A DNA stretch of 64,000 bases from an uncultured Verrucomicrobiota bacterium (GTDB lineage: Bacteria; Verrucomicrobiota; Verrucomicrobiia; Limisphaerales; UBA9464). Made by a program: the position numbers and the translations under genes. The stretch spans positions 1 through 64,000 of the forward strand of contig CAIVQH010000010.1 of the NCBI GenBank assembly GCA_903907995.1. Reading direction: 5' to 3'. This document shows positions 15,870 to 24,580 of the stretch, one piece after another. Under the pieces are notes generated by a model. It was given only the letters and a program-made list of their open reading frames with translations, did no database searches and was not told the DNA's origin. How positions within the stretch are numbered: the stretch's first letter is position 1; every line of letters begins with the position of its first letter.

Positions 15870-17786
15870 ATGCACTCTTCCGACTGGCTGCAACTGGCCA
15901 TCTATATGGCCGCGCTCCTGGCCATCACCAAGCCGATGGGCCTCTACCTCATGCAGGTGCTGGATGCCAATGGCCGCACCTGGCTCGACCCGGTGATCCG
16001 CCCGTTCGAACGGCTCACCTACCGGGTGATGGGCGTGGACCGCACCCGGGAACACGGCTGGAAGCAGTACACCTTCGCCATGCTGCTTTTCAGCCTGGTG
16101 AGCTGCGTCTTTACCTACGCGATCCTGCGGCTCCAGCACCTGCTGCCGCTCAACCCGCAGGGGCTCGGGCCGCTTTCGCCCGACCTGGCCTTCAACACCG
16201 CCGTCAGCTTCACCACCAACACCAACTGGCAGAGCTACGGCGGCGAGGGGACGATGTCCTACCTCTCCCAGATGGTGGCGCTGACCATCCATAACTTCGC
16301 CTCGGCCGCCACGGGCATCGCCATCGCGGCGGCGTTGGTGCGGGCGATTGCGCGGAACTCGATGGCGACGCTGGGCAACTTCTGGGTCGATCTGGTCCGC
16401 ACCACCTACTATCTGCTGCTGCCGCTCTGCCTCGTCTTCGCGGTCGTCCTCGTATCGCAGGGCATGATCCAGAACTTCAACGGCTATACGAAGGCCAAGC
16501 TGACCGAGCCGTACACCATCCAGGTTCCCAAGCTGGATGACAAAGGCCAGCCGGTCACCACCAACGCGCCCGTGCTGGTGCAGGCGCCCAAGCTGGACGC
16601 TGCGGGCAAGCCGGTGCTGGCCAATGGTGTGGCCGTCATGCTGGACGTGCCGAAGCTCGACGAGAAAGGCCAGCCGATGACCACGAACCTGCCGGTCATG
16701 GTGGATCAGGTGGTCGATGAGCAGGTGATCGCCCAGGGGCCGATGGCTTCGCAGGTCGCGATCAAGATGCTGGGCACCAACGGTGGCGGCTTCACCAACG
16801 CCAACGCCGCGCATCCCTTTGAGAACCCGACTCCGCTGTCCAACTTCCTCCAGATGCTCTCGATCTTCGCGATCGGCAGCGGCCTCACCTACTACCTCGG
16901 CCGCATGACGAAGAACCAGGCGCACGGCTGGTCGGTCTGGGGCGCCATGATGGCGATGTTCCTCGCCGGCGTGCTCGTCTGCTGGTGGGCCGAGGCGCGG
17001 GGCAATTCCATTCATCAGGCGCTCGGCCTGGTCGCCACGGATGGCAACATGGAGGGCAAGGAAGTCCGCTTCGGCATCTTCAACAGCTCCCTGTTTGCCG
17101 CCATCACCACGGCGGCCTCCTGCGGCGCGGTGAACGCCATGCACGACTCCTTCACCGCCATCGGCGGCCTCGTACCGCTGTTCAACATCGAGCTGGGCGA
17201 GGTGGTCGTCGGCGGTGTCGGCGCGGGCCTCTACGGCATGCTGGTGTTCGTGGTGCTCGCCGTGTTCATCGCCGGCCTGATGGTCGGGCGCACGCCCGAG
17301 TACCTAGGCAAAAAGATCGGCGCTTACGAGGTGAAAATGGCCATGCTCGCGTTGCTGGTGCTCACGCTCAGCATCCTCGGCTTCAGCGCCTGGGCGCTGG
17401 TCAGCCAGTGGGGCCTGGCCGGCCTGAACAACGCCGGGCCGCATGGGCTCAGCGAGATCCTCTACGCCTTCAGCTCGGCCACGGGCAACAACGGCAGCGC
17501 CTTCGCCGGCCTCACCGCGAACACGCCCTGGTACAATGTCACCCTCGGCCTCGCGATGCTCATCGGGCGCTTCCTCATGATCGTGCCGATCATGGCGCTG
17601 GCCGGCTCGCTGGTGCGGAAGAAGATTTCGCCGCCGAGCGCCGGCACGTTCCCCGTCTCGGGCGGCACGTTCATCCTGCTGCTCGTCGGCACGGTGCTGC
17701 TCATCGGCGCGCTGAACTTCCTGCCCGCCCTGGCCCTCGGCCCCGTCGTTGAGCACTTCCTCACCGCCCAGGGCAAACTGTTCTAA
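15870..17786 (+). CDS. kdpA: KdpA, K+-translocating subunit, with a repeat insertion
   Basis: The 638-residue channel-like subunit of the high-affinity KdpFABC potassium pump. Selectivity-filter regions of the four repeats are visible: NTAVSFTTNTNWQSYGGEG near residue 111, KMLGTNGGGFTNANAAHPFENP near 300, the region around MHDSFTAIGGLVPLFN near 425, and SATGNNGSAFAGL near 537. About ten membrane helices are expected. KdpA is usually about 560 residues. The excess is explained by an insertion of three related ~20-residue units at residues 219-280, between MIQNFNGY and QGPMASQVAIKM, in a non-cytoplasmic loop just before the second filter. An AAGGA ribosome site precedes the ATG. Confidence 0.96.
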   Translation: MHSSDWLQLAIYMAALLAITKPMGLYLMQVLDANGRTWLDPVIRPFERLTYRVMGVDRTREHGWKQYTFAMLLFSLVSCVFTYAILRLQHLLPLNPQGLGPLSPDLAFNTAVSFTTNTNWQSYGGEGTMSYLSQMVALTIHNFASAATGIAIAAALVRAIARNSMATLGNFWVDLVRTTYYLLLPLCLVFAVVLVSQGMIQNFNGYTKAKLTEPYTIQVPKLDDKGQPVTTNAPVLVQAPKLDAAGKPVLANGVAVMLDVPKLDEKGQPMTTNLPVMVDQVVDEQVIAQGPMASQVAIKMLGTNGGGFTNANAAHPFENPTPLSNFLQMLSIFAIGSGLTYYLGRMTKNQAHGWSVWGAMMAMFLAGVLVCWWAEARGNSIHQALGLVATDGNMEGKEVRFGIFNSSLFAAITTAASCGAVNAMHDSFTAIGGLVPLFNIELGEVVVGGVGAGLYGMLVFVVLAVFIAGLMVGRTPEYLGKKIGAYEVKMAMLALLVLTLSILGFSAWALVSQWGLAGLNNAGPHGLSEILYAFSSATGNNGSAFAGLTANTPWYNVTLGLAMLIGRFLMIVPIMALAGSLVRKKISPPSAGTFPVSGGTFILLLVGTVLLIGALNFLPALALGPVVEHFLTAQGKLF

Positions 17787-17798
17787 CTCCCGCCTTCC

Positions 17799-19868
17799 AT
17801 GACCTCCAAAGCTACCTCCCTGTTTGACGCCAAGATCGCCGGCCCCGCCGTGGGCGAGGCCTTCCGCAAGCTCGACCCGCGCCTGATGGTCAAGAACCCG
17901 GTGATGTTCGTGACGCAGGTCGGCGCCGTGCTCACCACCGTGGGCATCTTCACGGCGACGGCCGATCGCGGTTTCATCGCGCAGCTCGCGGTGTGGCTCT
18001 GGTTCACGGTGCTCTTCGCCAACTTCGCCGAAGCCGTGGCCGAGGGCCGCGGCAAGGCGCAGGCCGACAGTCTCCGCAAGGCCCGCAAGGACACGATGGC
18101 CCGCCGGCTCCGCGACGGGCGCGAGGAACGCGTGACCGCACCGGAGCTGGTGAAGGGCGACCTGGTCGTCTGCGAGACCGGCGATGTCATCCCCGCCGAC
18201 GGCGAGGTCATCGAGGGCATCGCGAGTGTGGATGAGGCGGCCATCACCGGCGAGTCGGCACCCGTCGTCCGCGAGAGCGGCGGCGACCGCAGCGCCGTCA
18301 CGGGCGGCACCAAGGTGATCAGCGACTGCATCGTCATCCGGGTGACGTCCGAGAAGGGCAACACCTTCCTCGACCGCATGATCGCGATGGTCGAGGGCGC
18401 GAAGCGGCAGAAGACGCCCAACGAGATCGCCCTCACCATCCTGCTTTCGGCGCTCACCCTCGTGTTCCTGCTGGTGTGCTTCACACTGAAGCCGTTCGGC
18501 ATCTACTCCGCCACGGTGTTCTCCGTGCCGGTGCTGATCGCCCTGCTGGTGTGCCTGATTCCTACCACCATTGGCGGCCTGCTCAGCGCCATCGGCATCA
18601 GCGGCATCGACCGGCTCATCCGCCGCAACGTGATGGCGACCAGCGGCCGGGCCGTGGAGGCCGCCGGCGACATCGACGTGCTGCTGCTCGACAAGACCGG
18701 CACCATCACGCTCGGCAACCGCATGGCCAGCGAGTTCATTCCCGCGCCCGGCGTGACGGTGGAACGGCTCGCGGATGCCGCGCAGCTCGCCTCGCTCGCC
18801 GACGAGACGCCTGAGGGCCGCAGCATCGCCGTGCTGGCGAAGGAAAAGTTCCAGCTGCGCGGCCGCGAGGTGGCCGACACGCACGCCAAGTTTGTCCCCT
18901 TCACCGCGCAGACGCGCATGAGCGGCGTGGATCTGGACCCGAGCACCGCCGCACCGGCGGGGAAGAGCCCGCGCCAGGGGGATGGAGTTCGCCGCATTCG
19001 CAAGGGCGCGGCGGATTCGGTGCGCCAGTGGGTGCTTAACCAGGGCGGCAGCTATCCCGACGCGGTGGCCCGCACGGTGGAAGAGGTCTCCCGCCAGGGT
19101 GGCACGCCGCTGGTCGTGGCCGATGGCGGCGAGGTTCTCGGTGTGATCCACCTCAAGGACGTGGTCAAGGGCGGCATCAAGGAACGCTTCGCCCAGCTCC
19201 GGAAGATGGGCATCCGCACCGTGATGATCACCGGCGACAACCCGCTCACCGCCGCCGCCATCGCCGCCGAGGCAGGTGTGGATGACTTCATGGCCCAGGC
19301 CACGCCGGAGCAGAAGCTCAAGCGCATCCGTGACGAACAGGCCGCCGGCCACCTGGTGGCCATGACCGGTGACGGCACCAACGACGCGCCCGCACTGGCG
19401 CAGGCCGATGTCGGCGTCGCGATGAACACCGGCACGCAGGCGGCGCGCGAAGCCGGCAACATGGTCGATCTCGACAGTAATCCGACGAAGCTCATCGAGA
19501 TCGTTGAGATCGGGAAACAGCTCCTGATGACGCGCGGCTCGCTGACCACCTTCAGCATCGCCAACGACGTGGCCAAGTACTTCGCCATCATCCCGGCGAT
19601 GCTGATGGTCACCTTCCCTGCCATCGCGCCGCTGAACATCATGCATCTGCAAAGCCCGAACAGCGCGATCCTCAGCGCCATCATTTTCAACGCGCTGATC
19701 ATCATCGCGCTCATCCCCCTCGCCCTGAAGGGCGTCGCGTACCGGCCCGTCGGCGCGCTTGCGATCCTGCAGCGCAATCTCCTGATTTACGGCCTGGGCG
19801 GCATCCTGCTGCCCTTCGCCGGGATCAAGGTCATCGATGTCGCCATCACCTCACTCCACCTCGTTTGA
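17799..19868 (+). CDS. kdpB: KdpB, P-type ATPase subunit of the K+ pump
   Basis: A 689-residue P1A-type ATPase that hydrolyses ATP to drive K+ import through KdpA. The phosphorylation motif DKTGTIT has its aspartate at D298, TGES lies in the actuator domain near residue 150, and [18 protein letters not shown] near residue 525 is the hinge motif. [17 protein letters not shown] in TM4 is the KdpB version of the ion-path motif. The length is normal for the family. The gene starts 12 bp after kdpA and ends 3 bp before kdpC. Confidence 0.97.
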   Translation: MTSKATSLFDAKIAGPAVGEAFRKLDPRLMVKNPVMFVTQVGAVLTTVGIFTATADRGFIAQLAVWLWFTVLFANFAEAVAEGRGKAQADSLRKARKDTMARRLRDGREERVTAPELVKGDLVVCETGDVIPADGEVIEGIASVDEAAITGESAPVVRESGGDRSAVTGGTKVISDCIVIRVTSEKGNTFLDRMIAMVEGAKRQKTPNEIALTILLSALTLVFLLVCFTLKPFGIYSATVFSVPVLIALLVCLIPTTIGGLLSAIGISGIDRLIRRNVMATSGRAVEAAGDIDVLLLDKTGTITLGNRMASEFIPAPGVTVERLADAAQLASLADETPEGRSIAVLAKEKFQLRGREVADTHAKFVPFTAQTRMSGVDLDPSTAAPAGKSPRQGDGVRRIRKGAADSVRQWVLNQGGSYPDAVARTVEEVSRQGGTPLVVADGGEVLGVIHLKDVVKGGIKERFAQLRKMGIRTVMITGDNPLTAAAIAAEAGVDDFMAQATPEQKLKRIRDEQAAGHLVAMTGDGTNDAPALAQADVGVAMNTGTQAAREAGNMVDLDSNPTKLIEIVEIGKQLLMTRGSLTTFSIANDVAKYFAIIPAMLMVTFPAIAPLNIMHLQSPNSAILSAIIFNALIIIALIPLALKGVAYRPVGALAILQRNLLIYGLGGILLPFAGIKVIDVAITSLHLV

Positions 19869-19871
19869 TTT

Positions 19872-20453
19872 ATGAAAACCTTCCTCTCTGAACTTCGTGG
19901 CGCCGTCATGGTCACCCTGGCTCTGGCGGTGGTGACCTGCGGACTCTACCCGCTCGCCGTCTGGGGCATCGCGCAGGTGGCCTTCCGGGACAAGGCCAAT
20001 GGCAGCCTGATCGTGGAACACGGTGTGTTGCGCGGCTCACGGCTGATCGCCCAGGCCTTCATCGGTGAAAAATATTTCCACCCCCGCCCCAGCGCCGCCG
20101 GGGCCAACGGCTACGACGCGACCAGCTCCGGCGGGAGCAACTTTGGCCCGACCTCGCAGAAGCTGAACGACGCCATCAAGGACCGCATCGCCACCTATCG
20201 CACGGAGAACGGACTGAAGGAAGGCACTCCGGTGCCTGCCGATGCGGTCACCGCCTCCGCCAGCGGCCTGGACCCGCACATCAGTCCCGCCAACGCCGAG
20301 CTGCAGATCGCCCGGGTCGCCAAGGCCCGGAACCTGCCGGTCGCGAAGGTGCGGGAGCTGGTGGCGGCCAACACCGCCACGGCGGATTTCAGCATCTTTG
20401 GCGATGCGGGTGTGAACGTCCTGGAACTGAACCTCACGCTCGACCGTCTGTGA
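19872..20453 (+). CDS. kdpC: KdpC, K+-transporting ATPase subunit C
   Basis: 193 residues. One N-terminal membrane helix (about 10-32) is followed by a periplasmic domain with NGSLIV, GSRLIAQAFIGEKYFHPRPSAA, TSGGSNFGPTSQKL-type sequence, and DPHISPANAELQIARVAKAR, all KdpC signatures. KdpC bridges KdpA and KdpB and affects ATP affinity. Its TGA overlaps the GTG of the following small ORF. Confidence 0.97.
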   Translation: MKTFLSELRGAVMVTLALAVVTCGLYPLAVWGIAQVAFRDKANGSLIVEHGVLRGSRLIAQAFIGEKYFHPRPSAAGANGYDATSSGGSNFGPTSQKLNDAIKDRIATYRTENGLKEGTPVPADAVTASASGLDPHISPANAELQIARVAKARNLPVAKVRELVAANTATADFSIFGDAGVNVLELNLTLDRL

Positions 20454-20764
20454 ACCTCCCTGGAGTCATCGAGCTGCTCGCCGGAATCCTCGCCTGGACC
20501 GGCTTCCTGCTGAGCCTTCCGATTTTCGGGTGGCTCGTGTGGGGAGTGCTGTGCCGGGGCCGGGAATTCGTTCGCAGCTCGCCAGAGTCCGACGGCGGAA
20601 GCCCGGAGGTCTCAACCGGCCGCTTGCTTCGGCGGGCGGGAAAGTCGGACGACGGGAGTGTCTCGCGCACGCTGCTTTTCCTCGCGTCTGCGACTGACCC
20701 GCGGCTGACCTTCCGCGCTGCGGCCGACGGCAGGGTGCGCCGGCTGGGAACCTATCCGCGATGA
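20450..20764 (+). CDS. Small single-TM protein between kdpC and kdpD
   Basis: A 104-residue frame starting at GTG 20450, overlapping the kdpC stop by 4 bp, the classic coupling arrangement. One membrane helix (about residues 8-32, LAGILAWTGFLLSLPIFGWL) is followed by a basic cytoplasmic-looking tail. The tail has FLASATDPRLTFRAAADGRV near the end and low complexity before it. I recognise no family. Its stop overlaps the start of a second tiny ORF. Position inside the kdp operon argues that it is real, but the sequence itself is only weakly convincing. Confidence 0.5.
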   Translation: MNLPGVIELLAGILAWTGFLLSLPIFGWLVWGVLCRGREFVRSSPESDGGSPEVSTGRLLRRAGKSDDGSVSRTLLFLASATDPRLTFRAAADGRVRRLGTYPR

Positions 20765-20925
20765 ACGGCTGGGTTGCAGTCCTGGTGGTGTTGGGATGCG
20801 CCGCGACTGCGCCCGTGCTGGGCTGGCTGTTCGTCCGTCCGTTTCTGCCGAAATCGCGGCGATCGCCGGAGACACGGGAGCCCGACAACAGTACTGATTC
20901 AGCAACCGAAAACCGCTGCCGGTGA
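20761..20925 (+). CDS. 54-residue single-TM protein before kdpD
   Basis: An ATG at 20761 overlaps the previous stop (ATGA). The product has one hydrophobic helix (VAVLVVLGCAATAPVLGWLF) and a short charged tail ending ENRCR. It ends 45 bp before kdpD. Family unknown. It is the third tiny membrane ORF of this kdp operon besides kdpF, and its overlap suggests translational coupling with the ORF before it. Confidence 0.45.
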   Translation: MNGWVAVLVVLGCAATAPVLGWLFVRPFLPKSRRSPETREPDNSTDSATENRCR

Positions 20926-20970
20926 TAATAACCCGCTGGGAAAACTGAGACCGCTACCTAGGCTTGGACC

Positions 20971-23691
20971 ATGTCTGACGACTTTCGCCCCGATCCCGAC
21001 GCGCTGCTCGCGGCGATCTCGCGCGCGGAGCGGGCCGAAGGCTCGCCGACACGCGGCCGGCTGAAGGTCTTTCTCGGTATGAGCGCGGGCGTGGGCAAGA
21101 CCTACGCGATGCTCGAGGCCGCGCAGAAGGCGAAGCGCGAGGGGCGCGACGTGGTCATCGGCTACGTCGAATCCCACGGTCGCAAGGAGACCGACGCGCT
21201 GACCGAGGGGCTGCCGGTCATCCCCCGACGGACCGTCGAACATGGCGGCGTCACCCTGAGCGAGATGGACCTGGACGCGGTGCTGGCACGCCGGCCCGAG
21301 CTGGCGCTGGTGGATGAGCTGGCCCACAGCAACGCACCGGGCTCACGCCACCCGAAGCGCTGGCAGGATGTGGCGGAAATTCTGGCTGCGGGCATCGACG
21401 TGTTCACCACGCTCAATGTCCAGCACATCGAGAGCCGCACCGACACCGTCCGCCAGATCACCGGCTCGACCATCTACGAGACCGTGCCGGACCGCGTGCT
21501 GGATGGCGCGGAGATCGAGCTGGTGGACCTGCCGCCCGAGGAGCTGATGAAGCGCCTGGCCACCGGCAAGGTCTATCAGGGCGAGCGGGCGGAGGCGGCG
21601 CTCTTCAACTTCTTCCGCGAGGGCAACCTCACCGCGCTCCGCGAGATCGCGCTGCGTTACGCCGCCGGCCGGGTCGGGCGCGATGTGCAGGATTACCTGC
21701 AGGCGATGCAGATCGAGGGGCCGTGGAAGACCGGCGACCGTCTGCTCGTGGCGGTGAGCGCGAGCCCGCTGTCCGCCCAGCTCATCCGCTGGACGCGCCG
21801 CATGGCCGACAGCCTGCACACGGAGTGGCTGGCGGTGCATGTCGAGTCGGCCCGCAACGCCGTCGGCCCGGCTCCGCCACAGCTGACCAAGAACCTGGCC
21901 CTCGCCCGGGAGCTGGGGGCCGAGGTGGTGACCACCGCCGACGAGGAGTTCTCGCGGGGCCTGCTGCGGGTCGCCCGCCAGCACAACGTGGCGCAGATCG
22001 TCGTCGGCAAACCCGGCGGCACCTGGTTCGCGCAATGGCGCGGCATGCGCCGCCTGCAACGGCTCCTGCGGCAAAGCGGCAGCGTGGACATCCTGGTCGT
22101 CCGCGCCGATGAGCTGCCGGCGACTGCCGCCGGGCCGGAAGCCGTCGCCCGGCCCGCCGCCTCCCAGCCCGTCGCGTTCGAGCGCGATGTGGACCGCTCC
22201 AGGGCCGAGCAGTACGGCACCGCCATCGGCATCATCGCGGCGGTCAGCTTCGCCAATGCCTTCCTCGCCCCCCTGCTGGGCTACCGGTCAGTTGCGCTGA
22301 CGTATCTGTTCAGTGTCGTCGGGCTCGCGATGTTTCTCGGGCGCGGCCCCATCCTGGTCGCCGCCGGCCTGAGCGCGCTGCTGTGGAACTTCTTCTTCCT
22401 GCCGCCGACCTACACGTTCTACATCACCAACGTGGAGGACGGCCTGATGTTCGGCCTCTACTTCGTGGTGGCGGCCGTGCTGGGCCAGCTGGTCGCCAAG
22501 GTGCGCGGACAGGAACAGGCCAACCGTCGCCGTGAGGAGCGGGCCACCGCGCTCTACCTCCTCACCCGCGACCTCGCCGAGGCCGCCTCCGCGGACGAGG
22601 TGGTGCGGACGGTGGCGAAGCGGATTGGCGAAGTCTTCCACGCCCGCGCGGCGCTGCTGCCCACGGATTCCCAGGGACGCCTGGAGGGCAAACCGCATCC
22701 CGCCAGCACGCTGATGATCAGCGACAAGGAACATGGGGTGGCGGCCTGGGCCCATCACCACGGGCAGGCGGCGGGCCGCTTCACCGACAACCTGCCGCTG
22801 GCGGAGGCGCTGCACCTGCCCCTGCGGGCGGGCGGACGGCCCGTCGGCGTGCTGAGCGTGCAACTGGATGCCCCATCGCCGCCCTCGCTCGACCAGCGTG
22901 ACCTGCTGGAGGCGTTTGCCCGCCAGACCGCCCTCATGCTGGACCGCGAGCGCCTGCGCGACTCGGAGCAGAGCAGCCGGCTCGTCGCCGAATCGGAGCG
23001 GCTGGGCAAAACCCTGCTCAACTCCATCTCCCACGAGCTGCGCACCCCGCTCGCGGCCATCACCAGCGCGACCAGCGGCCTGCGCCAGGCGGGTCCGCTG
23101 ACACCGGTGCAGGTGGCGCTGGCGGGCGAGATTGCCGAAGCCTCCGACCGGCTGAACCGGCTCGTCCGCAATCTGCTCGACGTGGCCCGGCTCGAAGCCG
23201 GCCATCTCCAGCCCCACCTCGACTGGTGCGACCCCGCCGATCTCTGCCAGGTCGCGCTGAAGAACGTCTGGCCGCAGCTGGCCGGCCGGCCGGTGGTGGT
23301 GAACCTCCCCTCCGGATTGCCGCTGGTGAAGGCGGATTTCGTGCTCCTCGACCAGGCGCTCAGCAATCTGCTCGCCAATGTCGCGGTCCATACCCCGCCC
23401 GGCACGGCGGTGGAGCTGACCGCCCGCCTGGGCGGAAAGGAACTGCTCATCGAGGTTGCCGACCACGGTCCCGGATTGGCTCCCGAGGATCTCCCGAGGG
23501 TTTTTGAGAAGTTCTACCGCGCCGGCTCCGCCAAAGCCGGCGGCACCGGCTTGGGGCTTTCCATTGTGAAGGGCTTCGTGGAAGCCAACGGAGGACGGGT
23601 CGAGGTGGCCAACCGGCCCGGGGGCGGCGCGGTCTTTACCATTCGACTGCCGGTCGGGGACGCGCCTAGTTTGCCGGCCGAACTGGCATGA
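20971..23691 (+). CDS. kdpD: KdpD, K+ sensor histidine kinase
   Basis: A 906-residue membrane sensor kinase. The N-terminal KdpD domain has a Walker-A-like GMSAGVGKT at residues 36-44 and DELAHSNAPGSRH near 112. A USP-like domain follows (about 250-375, VGKPGGTWFAQWRG). About four membrane helices (about 410-515), a GAF-like region, and the HisKA box SHELRTPLAAIT with phospho-acceptor H688 come next. The HATPase domain follows with SNLLANVAVHTPPGT, DHGPGLAPEDL, and GTGLGLSIVKGF. KdpD activates KdpE under K+ limitation. It overlaps kdpE by 4 bp. The length is close to that of E. coli KdpD. Confidence 0.96.
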   Translation: MSDDFRPDPDALLAAISRAERAEGSPTRGRLKVFLGMSAGVGKTYAMLEAAQKAKREGRDVVIGYVESHGRKETDALTEGLPVIPRRTVEHGGVTLSEMDLDAVLARRPELALVDELAHSNAPGSRHPKRWQDVAEILAAGIDVFTTLNVQHIESRTDTVRQITGSTIYETVPDRVLDGAEIELVDLPPEELMKRLATGKVYQGERAEAALFNFFREGNLTALREIALRYAAGRVGRDVQDYLQAMQIEGPWKTGDRLLVAVSASPLSAQLIRWTRRMADSLHTEWLAVHVESARNAVGPAPPQLTKNLALARELGAEVVTTADEEFSRGLLRVARQHNVAQIVVGKPGGTWFAQWRGMRRLQRLLRQSGSVDILVVRADELPATAAGPEAVARPAASQPVAFERDVDRSRAEQYGTAIGIIAAVSFANAFLAPLLGYRSVALTYLFSVVGLAMFLGRGPILVAAGLSALLWNFFFLPPTYTFYITNVEDGLMFGLYFVVAAVLGQLVAKVRGQEQANRRREERATALYLLTRDLAEAASADEVVRTVAKRIGEVFHARAALLPTDSQGRLEGKPHPASTLMISDKEHGVAAWAHHHGQAAGRFTDNLPLAEALHLPLRAGGRPVGVLSVQLDAPSPPSLDQRDLLEAFARQTALMLDRERLRDSEQSSRLVAESERLGKTLLNSISHELRTPLAAITSATSGLRQAGPLTPVQVALAGEIAEASDRLNRLVRNLLDVARLEAGHLQPHLDWCDPADLCQVALKNVWPQLAGRPVVVNLPSGLPLVKADFVLLDQALSNLLANVAVHTPPGTAVELTARLGGKELLIEVADHGPGLAPEDLPRVFEKFYRAGSAKAGGTGLGLSIVKGFVEANGGRVEVANRPGGGAVFTIRLPVGDAPSLPAELA

Positions 23692-24404
23692 GTGATTCCG
23701 TCCCCCACGCCGCCAAGCCGCTCGTGTTGGTGATCGACGACGAGCCGCAGATCCGCCGTCTGCTCACGCTCACGCTGGAGGCCAACGGCTACCGCGTGGT
23801 GACCGCGGAGCGCGGGCAGGAAGGCCTGGTGCTCGCCGCCCAGCAGGCTCCCGCGCTGATCCTGCTCGATCTCGGCCTCCCCGATCTGCCCGGCACCGAA
23901 ATCCTCCGCCGTCTGCGCGAGTGGACCGCCGTGCCGGTGATCATCCTGTCCGTGCTGGACGACGAAACCGGCAAGATCGCGGCCCTCGATGCGGGCGCCG
24001 ATGACTACGTGACCAAGCCGTTCAACAGCGGCGAACTGCTGGCGCGCATCCGGGTGGCGCTGCGTCACGCCGAGAAGAAATCCGAGCCGCCGGTTTTTCA
24101 CACGGGCCACCTGGTGGTGGACCTGGCCAGCCGCCGGGTCACTTCCGGCGGGCAGGAAGTTTCACTGACAGCCACCGAATACAACCTGCTGCGGCTGTTC
24201 GTGCGCCACGCCGGCAAGGTGCTCACGCACCGGCAGATTCTGCGGGAGGTCTGGGGCCCCAATGCCGAGACCCAGACGCACTACCTCCGCGTCTATCTGG
24301 CGCGGCTGCGGGAAAAACTGGAGCGCGACCCGTCGCAGCCGGAGCTGTTCGTGACGGAGGCCGGTGTGGGCTACCGGCTGGTGCCGGTGCCGGAACCGGC
24401 CTAG
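23688..24404 (+). CDS. kdpE: KdpE, OmpR-type response regulator
   Basis: A 238-residue regulator. The receiver domain has the acidic pair DD at residues 17-18, phospho-acceptor D61 in LILLDLGLPDLPG, and YVTKPF with the conserved Lys. A C-terminal winged-helix DNA-binding domain follows (LTATEYNLLRLFVRHAGKVL, LREVWGPNAETQTHYLRVYL). It is translationally coupled to kdpD. It is expected to bind upstream of the kdp operon, but no site can be named from sequence alone. Confidence 0.95.
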   Translation: MSDSVPHAAKPLVLVIDDEPQIRRLLTLTLEANGYRVVTAERGQEGLVLAAQQAPALILLDLGLPDLPGTEILRRLREWTAVPVIILSVLDDETGKIAALDAGADDYVTKPFNSGELLARIRVALRHAEKKSEPPVFHTGHLVVDLASRRVTSGGQEVSLTATEYNLLRLFVRHAGKVLTHRQILREVWGPNAETQTHYLRVYLARLREKLERDPSQPELFVTEAGVGYRLVPVPEPA

Positions 24405-24580
24405 CAGCGTGCAAACGCGCCCGCCTGCGAGCGCTCCCTTTGACCTCATGTGGCCAGTGATCCGGGTCAGCCCCTGACTTTGTTAGCAGCATAACCGGGT
24501 GATTTGGAGGCCCGCAGAATCCCGATCGTTTTTCCTGTCCGCTTTTCCTCGTTGGCGGCTTTAAGCAACATGAAGACACG

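Noticed and set aside
17304-19652. 782-aa minus-strand open frame antisense to kdpA/kdpB
   Set aside because: It covers strongly supported kdp genes; long antisense frames arise from high GC in third codon positions and it matches no family.
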